A DNA stretch of 64,000 nt from Colius striatus (Eukaryota; Chordata; Aves; Coliiformes; Coliidae), in assembly GCF_028858725.1 (NCBI RefSeq), contig NC_084771.1, positions 3,128,915 to 3,192,914 on the forward strand. Reading direction: 5' to 3'. This document shows, one piece after another, positions 40,761 to 54,909 of this stretch. Both the position numbers and the translations under genes were made by a program. The notes beneath the pieces were generated by a model. The model was not told where the DNA came from, did no database searches, and saw only the letters and a list, made by a program, of their open reading frames with translations. The stretch's first letter is position 1. Each line of letters begins with the position of its first letter.

Positions 40761-43700
40761 GACACCCCTTGATGCAGGGCTTCAGAGAAAGTTCCCAGCT
40801 AGAGTATTAGCACTACACTGAGTGAGAAAATGGGGAACAGAGTGTCAGGTCAGTTTGTTGTTGCTAAAAGAACCTCATAACTTCCCCACTTCACCTCGAA
40901 AAAACACTGCACTGTCACTTTGGGAAGAACTCTTAAAATACATCAAGATATAACTGGCTTTGAAATTCCATCCTTGCTATGTTAAAGTGCCTCGGTAATA
41001 ATACTGTGAAGTCTGAAATGACTTATCTTTATTCTTACAAGTAGCTTTGGTGACTTATCTAACCTCTGCAGGTTGCCATTTCTCATGATGTGGTTTGCAC
41101 ACACACACAGAGAAGTCTTCAAAAATTGTGAAGAAAATCTGTGTTATGATTTTGAAATGATCAGACAGCAAGTTGAGTTAATCACAGCAGAGAAATTACA
41201 TCCAGGCATCCCCCTTCTGCTGGAGTCTGATCATTCAGAGCATATCTAGGTATAAAGAGCCCAAATCTTCTGTGTACATCACACACCGAGGGAAATGTGC
41301 TTTGTCAGTTTACTTATATGGAGAGGTACTGAAGGTCCCTGCCACTCTGGTGGCTTGGCAGCCACTGAAGGACTCTAAAGCCAACTCCTTACACTTTCTT
41401 TAGAAAGCAGTTTGCAAGAATCAAATAGCACAGTGAAAACAGATGCTGGTGTGTCCAGAAGGACAGATGAGATAGACACTTTGAAGCTATGAAATGGGAC
41501 TCCTAAGAACTCACTCGACACTCCTTATTTCCAGGAAAGGAAAGGAAATGTGTTCTTGAGCACAGGTTGCACAGTGAGACACACAAGAAAGTGGTTCTAT
41601 TAAAAAAGAAGAAAAAGAACATGGGTCTCCTGCATGATGTAAGTAATGAGCCACCAAGGCACCTCTCTGAGACCAAGGTACTCAAAGGCTGTTCTCACCC
41701 CAGGCTCTGGCTAGCTGAGGTGCTCACAGCTCTCCTACCTTATTGTATGTAAAGTGCTCTCAGCTATTGATGGAAAGCACCATGCAAAAGGCAGGTTTTT
41801 GCTCTTCCTCTCCTCTGGTCTCTCACACATATCCCTTCAGGCCTTTCTCCTCCTTTTGAGATTGCAGACATTACCTACATTCTGGAAGGAGAAAGAAGGA
41901 ACAGAGTTCTCAGCTCACACAATAATTAAGAACTGCCCATCACCACATTTTCTGGTGACTGTTTGTGACAATCAGTGCATACTTTTGCATGAGAGTTGAA
42001 TGAGCAGAGCTCTATACAGGCAGCATACATAAATCCTTCACCAAAACCAAGATCAAAACCCTTGCTGGTTTGAATTCAACAGCAAGTTGAATACAGGTCT
42101 CTGGTTTTCACTGTGTTGAACAGGTGAGAGGAAACATTTTATTTGAGAAAAAAAAAGAAGGTTCACTTTACTATGGCAAAAAAAGACTTGAAAAATAGAA
42201 GTTGTTCCTTTATAAGTTATTTAAGAACCAAAAGACTTTGAAAACAGAGGATTCTGATTAAAAAAAAAGTGCTTTAATAGTCTGATAAAGACAAATAATA
42301 TTAACTCACATAAGCCAATAGACAGACCAGTTTACAGCAAGGATTATGCATAACTCCAGCCTAGAAAAGCTTAATGCATATATTCACCTTCACTGCTCAG
42401 GGTACCCATATTCCAAAGCAAGAGAAAAAAGGCACAGACAATAAATAGGTGAATAAAAGATAATCTTTTGCTTATCTTGGAAAACCAGCCAAACATACAC
42501 ATTGATATACTTGTAATTAAATCCCTTAAACATGCAATACTAACTCTTACATTCACCCTTGAAGAGGGGAGCATCACAACTTTCCCAGCCATACCTACAG
42601 ACATGGTTTCATTGCTTTAAATCTATGCTTCAATGAACAGTTCACACCACATTCCTTGCACACAACCCCTCTCCTCTTGCACAGGTAATTTGCAAGAGTT
42701 AATCCAGATGAAATATCCTTCTGGGAGAAAAATATGAGTTTACAGCAGCAGCTCCTTAATCCAGGTGACCATAAGAACATTAGTCCTGGTATAAAGCAGA
42801 AAGCAGCACCTTTGGCTGCAGCTCAGGCTTAGCACATTAAGTCAACAAAATAGCATATATAATTAACAGCCCAGCACTTGAGGGTGTTTGGCAGGAAGGT
42901 ATCATACCTTCATGCTTGGACTCCTGCCTCCCAACATGTGCAATGATCTCCATGTTAAGTAGCTGTGATATATTTTGGGTCAATTTACACACAGCTCTGC
43001 ACAGGACTTCCAAAAGAAAAAAACCAAAACCAAAGTACCTCAACTTCCTTCAGTAGATTTTGCTATCACATGGAAGAAAAAGAAACCATTAAGTACACTT
43101 CTTTTACAAAAACAGCAATGCAGTATATGCACCCAAACTCAGAGGAAAACCCTTATCTTTGGCAGAGACAGGTGAAAACTCTGCCCAAAGCAACCATAAA
43201 AAATGAGCTCTTACAAATACTGCAATGGTGCCTCTGCTAAATCACCTACAAAGCATTTCTCTCATTCCCATATGGCCTTGTTCAAGCAATCTCTCTAAAA
43301 AAACAAATGTTTGTGTATGTATGACTGAGGAAAGAGAGATTTTAAGCATCATTACAGAGCCTTAGAAAAATCTTACCTCTCAAGTTATTTTTCAAGTTCC
43401 TGGAGAAAGTTATCTCCAGTCCAATCTTCAGAACAAAGGGAAGGGCAAGAACATACCCCTAAATTATATCTATACAATAAAATGTGTCTCTATCACCTCA
43501 TCCAAGGGTTACTTTTAAAATCTAATTGGGAGCTAACAGTGCCAAAGTTATTAAGCAATCTGACTGGAAGTAAACCCTCACAGAGACAAAATACCTGCTA
43601 AAAGTAATGGGCTACATCTGCAGCTCTTGATGGTGCTCAATGATTTGGATCTCTGCTAAAGTGATACCTATCACCTACACAGTGCTTGCAACCCATAAAC

Positions 43701-45098
43701 ACTTTATAAAGGTTGGTATTGCTTCAGAGTGCCAAAGACCAGGAAACTAAGGCATAAGTGGGGGGAGAGGAAGCCAAATGTCACTTGCATAGCAGATGTC
43801 CTGACTGATCCACTAGAAATGGGCAAAAGAACTTGTAATTACCCTCCCAGGAAAAATCCTGCACATACTGCTGTGTATCAGTCTGGACAGCCACTCTAAC
43901 CAAAATGTTGATGTTACATTTTTCCAGGTTAAAATTTTCAGTTAATCTTAAAAAAGAAGTTATTTTCTACCTTTAGCCTTATTTGCAACCCACCAAGTTC
44001 TTTGCTCACCTAACTAGCAAAGGGGGCCACGCTATCAGCAGAGTTCTAGGCCTTTGCTCCTAGACATTCCTGTAACCCTTCTCCACATCACTTTTAGAAA
44101 TCCTGTGCCTTTATAATTTTTCCTGCTTGTGTCAAATCTTCTGGTCAATTTTGGCAGTCACCTCAGTTTTTGAGAGGTTTGGTTTTGTGCCCCTGTGAAA
44201 TGTCATTGCTAAGTGACAGTGCAACAGGAGGCATGTTGAGGCACCATCTCCTCTGCAAGGAAGGGCAGGTGAGGCCAGTGAGAAGTGCTGATGTGCAGCA
44301 CTTTGCAAAGGTCTAGGTCTGGGGTCTCTCTGCCATAGCTCAAGGCAAAGTTAATCAGCCCTGAACATGCCTCATCCATCCCTCAGGGTCTTGGGTTTTT
44401 TCCATATAACCAGCCATACTGGCGCCTGGGTAAAGGATTAATATGAATGTCTCTTTTCTGGAGGAGGAAGCTGTTTCAAGGTTCCTTGGATATCGCCTGT
44501 TTATCATCAGGACAGATGAAAGCAAACATGCTGCTTCAGACTGTGCTCCACCCCTGGGTGGAAGAGAGCAGAAGAATGTGGTCCCCTCCCAACAGCCAGA
44601 CCAGGATGGGCCTTCACCTCCTCTGTGGTCAGCAGCTCTCATGAGGACTTCACAGATCAGGGTACACCCACCCTCCCCCCATTCTCTGATCATTACAGAT
44701 AACAATAATGCCAAGTACACAAGACAATTGTTTTAAGGCTCAGTGATGGGTTTTTCACACTTAGAAGTCACAGGTTTGACACCTTACCTGGGCTGGCAGT
44801 GTCCCCTAAGCCTGGTTAGTGGGGCAGAACAGGGGATGCTCTGGTCTCCAGACTTAGGGGAAGCCTTGACTCCAACTGGAATTGTTCAAGCAATTCATGT
44901 GAAGTCATTCTCAATACCTCAGAGTTTGCCAAAATGCATTTCTGCATATGGGAGGTCACTTTGCTGGTACAACATTAATTGTCTGCTTGCTTACTGATAG
45001 TCTCTGGAACAATTATTGCCAGTGTGGAACTTGCTATGCTCAGGGCAGTGGCTGGGAAATGGAGATGCCACTGTGTAGGGCAGCTAAAGCTACCCTAG

Positions 45099-45118
45099 CA
45101 CAGCACAGCACAGCACAG
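45099..45118. repeat. (CACAG)4 microsatellite
   Basis: Four exact copies of CACAG, followed by a fifth degenerate unit near 45,122. Confidence 0.95.
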
Positions 45119-46049
45119 GTAGCACAGCTACAAGCAAGGTAGCTGCTGAGCTCAAGCTTTGTACATTTTAAGGCACGCTAAAATCAGTCCATTTCCCTCT
45201 GAACACCAAATACAGCAGCTCAGCAAGGGAGCTGCTGAGCTGCCTGGGTGGTGTGGGTGGGGTGGAGAGCTGGGAGTGGTAACCTGGTCCAGTGCCTGCA
45301 GCTATGGATCCCCTTGTCAGTCCCTTCACCTGAACAGACATCAGCGTGTGGCTGCCCTCCATTCATTCAGATCCTGCCTCTAAATCCTTCTGAGCTGCAG
45401 CATGTAAGTCCAGATGGTGACTAAACCTGATTTGCTCTTCTATTTCTAAGGGTGAGATTTCAGCACCTTCCTCCCCGTGGTCCTCACTAGTGCACCAAGC
45501 ACAGAACCATGAACCAGAAAAGCTCTATGCTGTGACTGTCCAGGGGGGCTGCACTATTGACCTGGATGGCAGTGGGGGGACAAGGCACCAATCCTGCTGC
45601 TCTTTGCTGCCAGCAAGATATTTCAGAAGCACTTTGGACTCCTGAGGCCCGAGTTTCTTAGTCCTTAAAAATGGAATTACAAAACTAACTGCCTCCAAAG
45701 CATCCCTTGAAAAGCACTGCAGAAGCCCTGGTGTGTGAGAGTGCCAAGGTTGTGCCCAGTGGTACACATGATGACAATGGCATGTTCTCACATCTTCACA
45801 GTGGCCAGCAGGAACTGTTGGCACTGCCAAATATCAAATAAATCAGATCTACACCCCATTCTCCTCAATTATTTCAGCACAAGGTACTAATATTCATTCA
45901 CTTGCCCTGTGCTGCTGTAGACTCTAAAAAGTTATATTCTGTGCTGTTCATTTAGGGACTGGAAAAGGTGTAGTAAATCCCTTAGGGCTCTGACACACCC
46001 TTCCCACTGGATTCAGTAGTGGAAGCTACAAATGCTCCCTTCAAGCACT

Positions 46050-46078
46050 ATGCAAATATTCTGTGCCCTGAACAATAC
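46050..46078. promoter_or_regulatory. Perfect POU octamer with nearby SOX-like site
   Basis: ATGCAAAT (46,050-46,057) and AACAATAC (46,071-46,078) are 13 bp apart. Surroundings show no other conserved-looking feature. Motif evidence only. Confidence 0.25.
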
Positions 46079-49000
46079 AGACTACCGGTGGTTTATGCTG
46101 ATAACCCAACCTGTGAATTGCAGCAGTTCAGGAACACATCCCTGCTGCAGTTCAGCTTTAGGCAAACAGATAATCTCAGGCAGAGGAACAGGAAAGGCAG
46201 CTGAATCGTTTGGCATGTCGCCAGGCTGCTGAAGAGGGTAGTTCCCAATGCATGCATGCCTCTAACTGCACTGAGGCTGAGCTTGCTAGTACCACTGAGG
46301 GTTATAAGTTTGATCTATTGCTTGGCATCACAAAGAGTCATAGTGGACAGTCAATATTTGTTAAACTAAGTACAACTATTCAGCACTTAAACTGCCACAG
46401 CATAGTAACACCTTCATAGCTTTCATTACATTCCTTAAAAGTAACTTTCCACAGAAGCATCATTGTTTAGTGGCTGGTGTCTAGTAAGTTAGCCACTGGT
46501 TGTATTCTCCAACATAAATGCAGGTCCCAATCTTGCAGTTGTGTCTTTCTGACGCATGAAAGAAACCCCAGAGCATTTTCATTTCATTACTCTTACTCTT
46601 GCCATAGTGGGCTTGGACTCCCTTTTTTTGCAGAAGGGAGAGGAGTTTACCAAAGAAGGTTTAGAGCCTCAGAGAGAACATGAGTTTCATCTTTGGGGCA
46701 AGATAATAGAAGATTGGTGTGAAAATATTTGGCATCTACCAGGTACTCAGAAAGCTAGAGAAGAAAAACACTCAGCTTGGAAATAAAGTGAAAAGATGTG
46801 CTTGGTGCTGGCTGTAGAAGCTAACAAATAATTCTTCTCATTCAGCATCACAGTTAAAGGCAAAGGTTTTTGAAGATAAGCTTTTAAACTACATAAATCA
46901 GTTCAGGGATGCTGCAACCAGTTACTCAGCTCTCAAGGGTGAAAAAATAGACACATAACACCTGTAGAAAGAGAAAGAAAAGTTAAGTGACCATCTTTGG
47001 TAGGCAACAAAAAGAAGGTGATTTTCTAATCTATTAAAGGAGACTAATAAAATGCAGTTTATCAAAAGCTGTACCACTTCAGCTGAAGGCATAATCTCAC
47101 ACTGAGTTATCTTCAGTGCATGAACACACCCTCTCTTGATGCATGAAGGCTCTAATATTCTGGGTTTACCGTGTATAAAACTATCAGAAAGCTGCATATT
47201 TCTGATCTCTGGGGATCTCTTATCATTGTCCAGGGACTTTGTAAGACTGATGGGATCCCGGGCACCAGTGAGCACAGGTACTTGTGGCTGAACTCCCTGG
47301 AGTCTGCACAGTGATTTGAGGTCATTCCTGGGTGGAATGTGATGTGGGAAGGGAAAGCCTGTTAAGATATGCAGATGTAGGATGCCATCCTCAGCTTCCA
47401 GTCCCTCAATGGCTCACTCATTTACTGGACTGATGGGGCACTCTGGCATCCCTGAGGTTGATCCACTGATAATTAGGTCCCAGTGCATTTTCTATCACCT
47501 TATGTGATCTGCTAGAACTCAGAAATGTTGAAAACAGAGCTCTCTTTTGAGCTTACTTTGTAGCACAACTGTGCTTTTCAATGCTGTACTATGAACCAGG
47601 TTGAGCAGCAACTACCATAGAATTGAAGAAGTGTTAGAGTCACCTAAGGCAATGTGCTCAGAGTCACCTTTAACTTCAGATTTTTGCAGCACTGTTAGCT
47701 CTGCACTGTTTCTTTTCCCCTTAAAGCTACAGCTAATCATCTCTCCTCTTTAGGTTCCTCCAGTTCTCCATTTGGATCATTGAACTCCTTCTAGCCCGTG
47801 GGATGAGAAAACAAGGCAGGAGGTGTAGTGCTGGGTAGCAGCACTGAGAAAGCCTTGCACTCAAATCTTTCTACATGGCTCACTTTGCAATATTTTTCCA
47901 TTTCCTTGAGTGAGCTGGCACACCAGAAGTGCTCACCAGCACGTGCTGGATGGACAGCTGTATCATCAGAGAGGATGCAAGTGTGCAGGACAGCAGATCT
48001 GCCAAGCAGTTGAGAGCAATCCATCGTGGAGGTTCAGTTTGATCCTGAAGCGTAGAAGTGCTCTTTTTTCAAGAGACATCTTGGATCCACTAACACTGAC
48101 TGGAAATATGATAAACTTGAAGGGGCAACATGGCAAACACCACTGTAATAATTTCTCTGACAATTCTGTTGGCTGCCAGAGTACAGAGTTGTGTTCAGCT
48201 GTCCTCCTACTACAAACCCCAGCAAAACTCTTTCTTGCCACTCTCCATTCACACACCATGCAGCACTTGTTGCTCACTGAGACAGCCATAATACTTCTTT
48301 AGCTGAATAGCTGGCATATTCACTTTTCACCTCCTCCAAATTAAGTCAGCAACAACTGGTATAGGATGGACTTTACTGCTCTGGAAAAAAACCAAATCAC
48401 ACTTAGTTTAAGAAATGAAACCTTACTTGGATAAGACTTTTTTCTACCTATATCTTTAATAAGAGCAGCATTTTTAAGGCACTCTTTCCCCCCTTCTTTC
48501 CTGAAACAAGGTACAACAACTTGAATTCTCACTTGTAAAAGGTACCTCTGGTGGTTTTGCAGAGCTCTTCTGGATGATATTGCAGTTGTATCCTGTCACA
48601 CTCTAGGACTTGGAAGTGAAACCTCCAGTAAATTTTTATTTCAGCCACACCTTTGCAAAACTCGTTATTCCACACTAAAGCCTAGAACTGAGATTGAAAT
48701 CTTGACCATTAGTGCTAGAAGCAACAACTCTCACACAGGTGATAACCTCTGGGTAGACTCACAGCTGTGAGCCATTGCTTACATCAAGCTGTCTCACTAG
48801 GGATGTACACCATGTATGTGAAAGTATGTTGTTTCAATTACACTACATGGGTTTAGATCAAAGTATCTAGATATAAAACCTATATTCCCCATATATATGC
48901 CACTTCCACCCCACCAGTTCCCATCAGTGTAGTAGCTGACCTCCCCCAGCCAATCTTTTTCCAGGCACATCACCACTCAAGTTAGCAACTCAAAACACAG

Positions 49001-49469
49001 CAGAGACAAGATGAAGAGATAAGCACCCAATCCTGCATTCCTCCCACACCCAGAGCTCCCAGCCAGAGGGTGGATAAAAACAAGGGAGCTGGCTCCCAAG
49101 AGTGGTTGTGCTTGAAACTGCTCAAACAGTGTTGCTAAATGATTAAGTCAGTATTTTAAGGCTTTCTGCAGGATGGTGGCTGAGTATGTGCTTGACTGTT
49201 TATCCCTCTGCATGGACTTATGTCCATTCCCAATGGTCCATTTAGCAACTGGTCTGTACAAATCTCAGTTGACTCCAGGCAGGGTGCAATGCAGACACAG
49301 AGAACATATCCAATGCCCTTTGCTCACAAAGGCCCAGCTCACTATGATTTAAAGGCAGGTTGTACATTTAAGATTTAACAATGATGCAAACAAGCAGGCA
49401 GCATTATGATGATATTTTATCTGGTTGTAGATGCAAGGAGAATGGGTTCTAAATTGTGAGCTTTTCATT

Positions 49470-49640
49470 CAGAATGCACAACGTGAAGCAGCAGAATTCA
49501 GCCGGGACGTTTTTGGTAGGATGCTGCAGGGAAGGGTCACGTAGAATGAAAAGGCTGAATAAATCCCATGGCCAATTACATGGTCACTGAATCATGAAAA
49601 GGCCAGGCTCCTGGAATTTTGCAGCTGCTAGTAGATTCAG
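49470..49640. promoter_or_regulatory. Candidate regulatory block with retained CpGs
   Basis: CAACGTGAAG, GCCGGGACGTTTTT and GGTCACGTAG lie within 65 bp (49,480-49,545), followed by GGCCAATTACATGG (about 49,570). No repeat family is seen. CpG clustering in CpG-poor flank is the main evidence. Confidence 0.28.
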
Positions 49641-52414
49641 CAGATGCATCAAACCAGCTTCAAACTCAGCTACAAGTTACCCTGGCACAGAATTTATTTG
49701 AAACAACATAAATCTTCATCAGTCCCCCATAATTTAGAAACATTGCAAGGGAGTGCTGACAGAGTTTCATTCTCATTATCTTTCTCTGTTTTTAGGATTC
49801 ATATGTATACTTTACTGCAAAACACATAAAACACCTTTTCTGATTAATGAAGAGCATGATGCATGCTTCAAGAGGTTATATTTTTAGTGAAATGATGCCC
49901 AGCATTTAAGTGGTAGATGTTTATTGGGAGGAGGAAGAGTATACTGAAGTTAAAAGTACTTGAGAGAATTTGTAGGAATTCCACATAGCTTGTAGCATGA
50001 AGCAGCTCCTGCACGTTTCAAACACACACAGGACCAGGGAGGCCATGCAGACCCTTCACATGTCCAAAGCCATTGCACAAAACCTCTGAGAAGACTCAGA
50101 CAGTGCTGAGTGGCTGAGCCATCCTCACACTCTACTAGTGTGTCTGTCCCCAGGTAAGTTCTGACAGTCCACACTGGGGAAAAATAGGAGACAACTACAT
50201 GATTGTTTATTCTTCCTCTAACAGGACGACAGAGCCCTTACACACCAAGATGACCATCCCTCTATCAGAAGCAGTCCAGTGTATCAAAAACTCTTAGTTT
50301 AAACGAGTATGAAGTGGCAGAAGAAGTGGATTATATACACCTCCCTCTCCAAGGCCAGTAACAGAGATCTAGAGACAAAACTGGAAGCAATTCCCTCTTA
50401 TGGTTACTCTTCTGGAGTCACCATCAATGTAAGGAAATGCCACAGACAGGACAATAATCAACCCAGTTCTGAAATTTCCCTTCCAAACATCAGTCTGAGT
50501 CAAGGGACGACCCCTGGGTCTGCCACTGCCTTACTGAGTGTGCCTGGACCACTTGCCCAATGAAACTGAGTTGCACTGATTTCCTTTGCAAAGTGCTTTG
50601 TAGATGTAGCAGAGACAACCACTCCATAACTAGGCATGATAATTAAACCACAGGTTCTGTCCAAGTATAGGACTCCCAGGCTTCCAGGACACTCAGGAAT
50701 TTGCCTGGTCACATATGTTTCATTCAGAGCAAATAAATTCTTTTACAAATGACTGAGTGCTCAAGCTCAAAGCCTGAGTTCAGGCACGAGAGTAATACAT
50801 AGAAACTTGGTGGAAACACAAGTCAAACTGACCAGCCTATGTGAGCTACTAGTGCTGACTCATAGAAGTTACATGCAGAGAACAGCCACGAAACACTGAT
50901 CTTCCCTTCTTCCAACACCAGTTTCCTCTCTATAGATCACAGATCATTTTTTCCAGTCCTGTTTCAACATCTGAAACATTCTCCCAGAGAGAAAAGCTTC
51001 AATGTTTGGCTTTTATCTTCCTGGTGTTCCTCTGATAAAACCCCCTTAAACCTCACTCGTGTTTCCTCCTTGCAGCACAGGGCACCACCCAGCAGAACTA
51101 GTTTTTCTTTTTGCATCCTTCAGGTGTTATGCAGACTTCTGACTCCCTTCACTAGTCATCACATAGTCCCATAGATATCCACCTCTTGATATCCTCTCCT
51201 GAGAATATCTTCTACACCACTTGCCCCAAAGTAAATATTTTTAGCCAATCTATCTCAAACTTCTTCAGCTGCTCCGTGTGACTCACAATGTGCTGCAGAT
51301 GTGCATGCTACATCCCAGGTACCAACATATGGGAAAACAGCAACAACACTCTGGTCACCTTCTCTTTACCTGATTTCTTTTTCTCTAATTGAAAGCACAT
51401 GCTCCTCCTCTACACCTGGACAGTGCCTCTGTCACAGACATGACTTTTGAGAGATTCCATAAGAGAAAATGCCAAATCAGTAATGGATTGTGAAATCTGT
51501 CACCTTGTCTACCTGCCAGTGAGGACATAGACCCACAGTTCCCAGGATCTTTGACATCCTGGGATATTTCTACATGATCTAAATGTCCATGGTAGAAACA
51601 GTTTCTGAGCCCATTGGCTTTAAAGATAGCTCAATAATGCAATCCTAAATAGTCCTTTAGTATTCAGCCACCAGAATCATTAGCACTAGCTAGGTGTTGT
51701 CTTCCCTTTCCCCTTTACCTCAAGAGGCTGTAAATGTTGAAGGTCCTTAAGACCACTGACCTAGAGATGTTGTCAAATATTTAACAGCTGATCCTACTGA
51801 CAAATAATCCAATCAGCAGATGATGCATTTCACTGGACTGATGGAAAGACAATGTGCTCAGACAGATGTTTTAGGTGAAAAAAGTGCTACTTTCAGGTTA
51901 GGATTAGTAACATTTTACCAGAGAACTATTACTAAATGTTCCTCTTCAGGTTGTTTAATAATTAAGATGAACAATGCTATCAAATAAAGAAGTGAGGACA
52001 TGGCAGTTTGTGGGTTAATAGGGGGACCTGACAGTGTACATTTGTTTTCTGTATGATTTGACCCAACAGTTCTTTAAGTAATTTTTATGTCCTCCACTTT
52101 AGCAACAGTTATTGCAGGGATACCAAGGAATGCACATGAACACGTGCCTTTAAGCATCATCTACAGGTGCTTCCTGTGCCCAAGGGTCTATGTTCTTATA
52201 CATTTGCCATATGACACATGCAGGTAACCACAGGACCTTCTTTTAGTAGTTTGCCTGTTCTCTCACGTCCTCTGTTGTGGTCAGGCTGCTCCATGCTGCT
52301 GCTTTCTTCAGCAACGTGTCAGAGAAGACACTGTGGGGGGAATTCATTGGCTGTGCTGTGGCCAGGATACAATCCTCCTATACACTTAGATATTGTTATA
52401 TACTTCTGTATTTT
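49641..52414. other. Non-coding gene-desert DNA
   Basis: No gene, RNA or repeat recognised. One SOX-like AACAATGCTATC lies beside TTAATAATTAAG at about 51,956-51,981. Confidence 0.45.
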
Positions 52415-52520
52415 AAGGTCAGAAGGGACCATTATGATCCTTTACCCTAACCCCCTGGGGCATAGCTGAGACTATGAAATTTTACCCAGCAGTTCCTGCA
52501 GAGGAGAGAATTATTCTTTC
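52415..52520 (-). mobile_element. Old CR1-like 3' remnant, minus strand
   Basis: AAGGTCAGAAGGGACCATTATG (52,416 onward) is the reverse complement of a 3' end typical of older CR1-type LINEs shared with turtles and crocodilians. It is followed by a degenerate continuation (CCCTAACCCCCTGG, then CTATGAAATTTTACCCAGCAG). It lacks the young avian tail and is more diverged than the other CR1 pieces. Family assignment is from memory of the consensus; the left end of the alignment (52,520) is approximate. Confidence 0.6.
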
Positions 52521-54909
52521 CTACTGCATAAGTGAACTCTACTGAGCCCAACAGCTTGTTATTCATACTGTAAGGCAAGCAGCACCTACCACAATTTGAG
52601 TGATGAAATAAATAATAATGCAGCCAACCAGAATGAGAGACAAGCTAGAGAAATCCTCATCGAAATTCAGCAGATCTGGGCTAGCTCACTCCTAAAGCTC
52701 CCCTGTCCTCCCCTTCACAGGGAGATTTTAGGGACAGATGCTGGTAGATCTCTATTGTTCTTGTTCACTCATTAGCTACAACTGATTTTCCTGTTGTGTT
52801 CACACCTCAAGGTAAGGAACAGCTAGATTCTTGTCACTTTGTGCTTATTGAAAAAGTGAGGAGACACAGAAAACACAGATGTATTGCAAATGCAAAATAA
52901 CACTGCATTGTTTTCTTCACAGTTTTAAATAATCCTCAGAAGTGAAACATACATGTTTCAAGGTGATAAACTCCTTTCATCCCATTATCTTTGGGCCTTC
53001 CCCTTCCATCTCCATTAGTTGTATTATTCTTTTTTACATCTAACCTCCCTGCCTGGCCTTCACTAAATGGACTAGGAAAAAAAACCTCTGGATACTCTTT
53101 TTCACAATGCCATTTTCTCTATGTGTACTCCTCATGTCTGCAGCAAGAGAATGATGTTTGTGATTAAATCATAAGAGCCTACTTTTAAATTGGCACTCTG
53201 TCTCTAGTCCTCCCTTCCACATCATGAACCCTGCCTTATACAGCTTCAAAGAAAAGGGAAGGGTCCCAGTTTAGCTGGAACAATGCACTTCACAGAGCCA
53301 CAGCTTTCACTTACCTCCCATGCTGTGGGTTACTATTTGGTTTCCCACACTTCCCTTTGGGCTGCCAGTCTTTGGAGCGGGAATTAAGACAGGCACAAAT
53401 GGTGATTAAACCTGCTTAGATATATGAATGACTGGGATCATCAAAGTCACACCTACTGCTTCAGAAATTGGGGAAAACAAGTCCTGTTCCTCTGAACAGC
53501 TCACAGGCTAAAGCAGGTTCAAATAGAAAGTGCTCAAGGGTTATTTTTGTGGCAAAATTTAAGGTCACCTGCTCTCTCTTTGGAGGTGTTACTATTTCTC
53601 ATGAAATAGGCAAGTGAAACCCAAATCCTCTCCCTCCCACTTGAGCTTAGGACTTTCTTATGTCACTGATGATGAAGGCCCATTACACTTGTTGCTTCTA
53701 TGCCCAGTGCTCTAAAGGCAAGTCAAGGTAGAAGTCTTAAAACCTACAACTGGCAGCAGTTCTTACTAGGAATTCTTCAGAAGGTTCTCTCATGGGTTGG
53801 GAACAATCTCAGCCATCACAGAGGTTATAGACTACTTCTCATTTAAGGACCACATTCACCTATGTCCTTGTCACACATCAAAGCAGACAACCTAATGCCA
53901 TAGCCACAAAGCACTTTCAAGAAAGTCAATATATACACTCCAGCATCAGGTTGTCCTTCTCATTGTGGCTTCCATCCAGGTGTAGAAATTCTGGCTTCAC
54001 TTAGCAATGTTTTCAGCCCAGACTGGCTTGCCCATAAGGGAATAAAGACAAAAGGACATCTACTACTCATCTGCCTACTTTGCACTGAAGATGAAGCAGA
54101 ACAAGCACCAAATGTCTGCCAGTGCCCTCCCTACACTCTCCAGGGCAGTATTTTCCTCTTCTTCCTCTTGAAGCCCTATAGTGAGCCAGGTACAGAGCTG
54201 CTCAGCACCCAACTCTTGCACTATCGTGACATCAGTAACATCTTCATATCAGCAACTGAAGAGGGGCCACCAATAAGCTTCTGGTGTAAAGCTCTTTGGA
54301 CCTGTAATGAAAACTAGAGATCAGTAGTTCTGTTAGGAAAGGAGGGGTTTTCCCATGATGAAACCTCAGGGTAAGGAGAAATTAACTTCTCAAGAGTCTG
54401 TGTATCAGAGCAGTACCCTGAACTGACATTCTGACAGCCCAATGACAATGCATTGGTACGAAAAGAGTGGGACCATATGGGCAATACTGCCCTAGATGTG
54501 GAGGCTGTTTCTGGATTTTGGTGGGATCAAGGAGGGAGATGGAGCCAACCAGAGCGCAGAAATCAGACACAGGACTGCCAAATTTCATCTAAAGTTTACT
54601 CAGTGCTATTGAAGTCTGGGTAGGCTGGTCTCAATTCTAGTCCTCTCTTGAAAAGCTGAAGAGAAAATGATTGCTGGAGAAGTTTCATGTAACAGGGTAT
54701 CCAAATGATCTGCCAGATTTTGGCAGTGCCCTGCTTCTCCTTGAGGCTCACAAGTCTTCTCCTGTTGTTAACTGTCCTGTCAGGCACTGAACAACAAAGT
54801 AACTCCAGTGCACAGATTCTTCAATAATGTTTCTGCTATACTGCTGGCTAAACAACAACAACAAACACAACCCAACAAAATAAACCTTATCTCCTTTAAC
54901 AACTGATCT
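52521..54909. other. Non-coding gene-desert DNA
   Basis: Has an octamer-like pair TTGCAAATGCAAAA (52,884-52,897) with CATTGTT at 52,906-52,912. Otherwise nothing recognised. Confidence 0.45.

Larger units (their letters stand above)
40761..49469. other. Non-coding gene-desert DNA
   Basis: Contains the CACAG microsatellite and the octamer at 46,050. The stretch 44,200-45,800 is more GC-rich, with frames of 97-121 codons on both strands but no domain. No gene supported. Confidence 0.45.
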
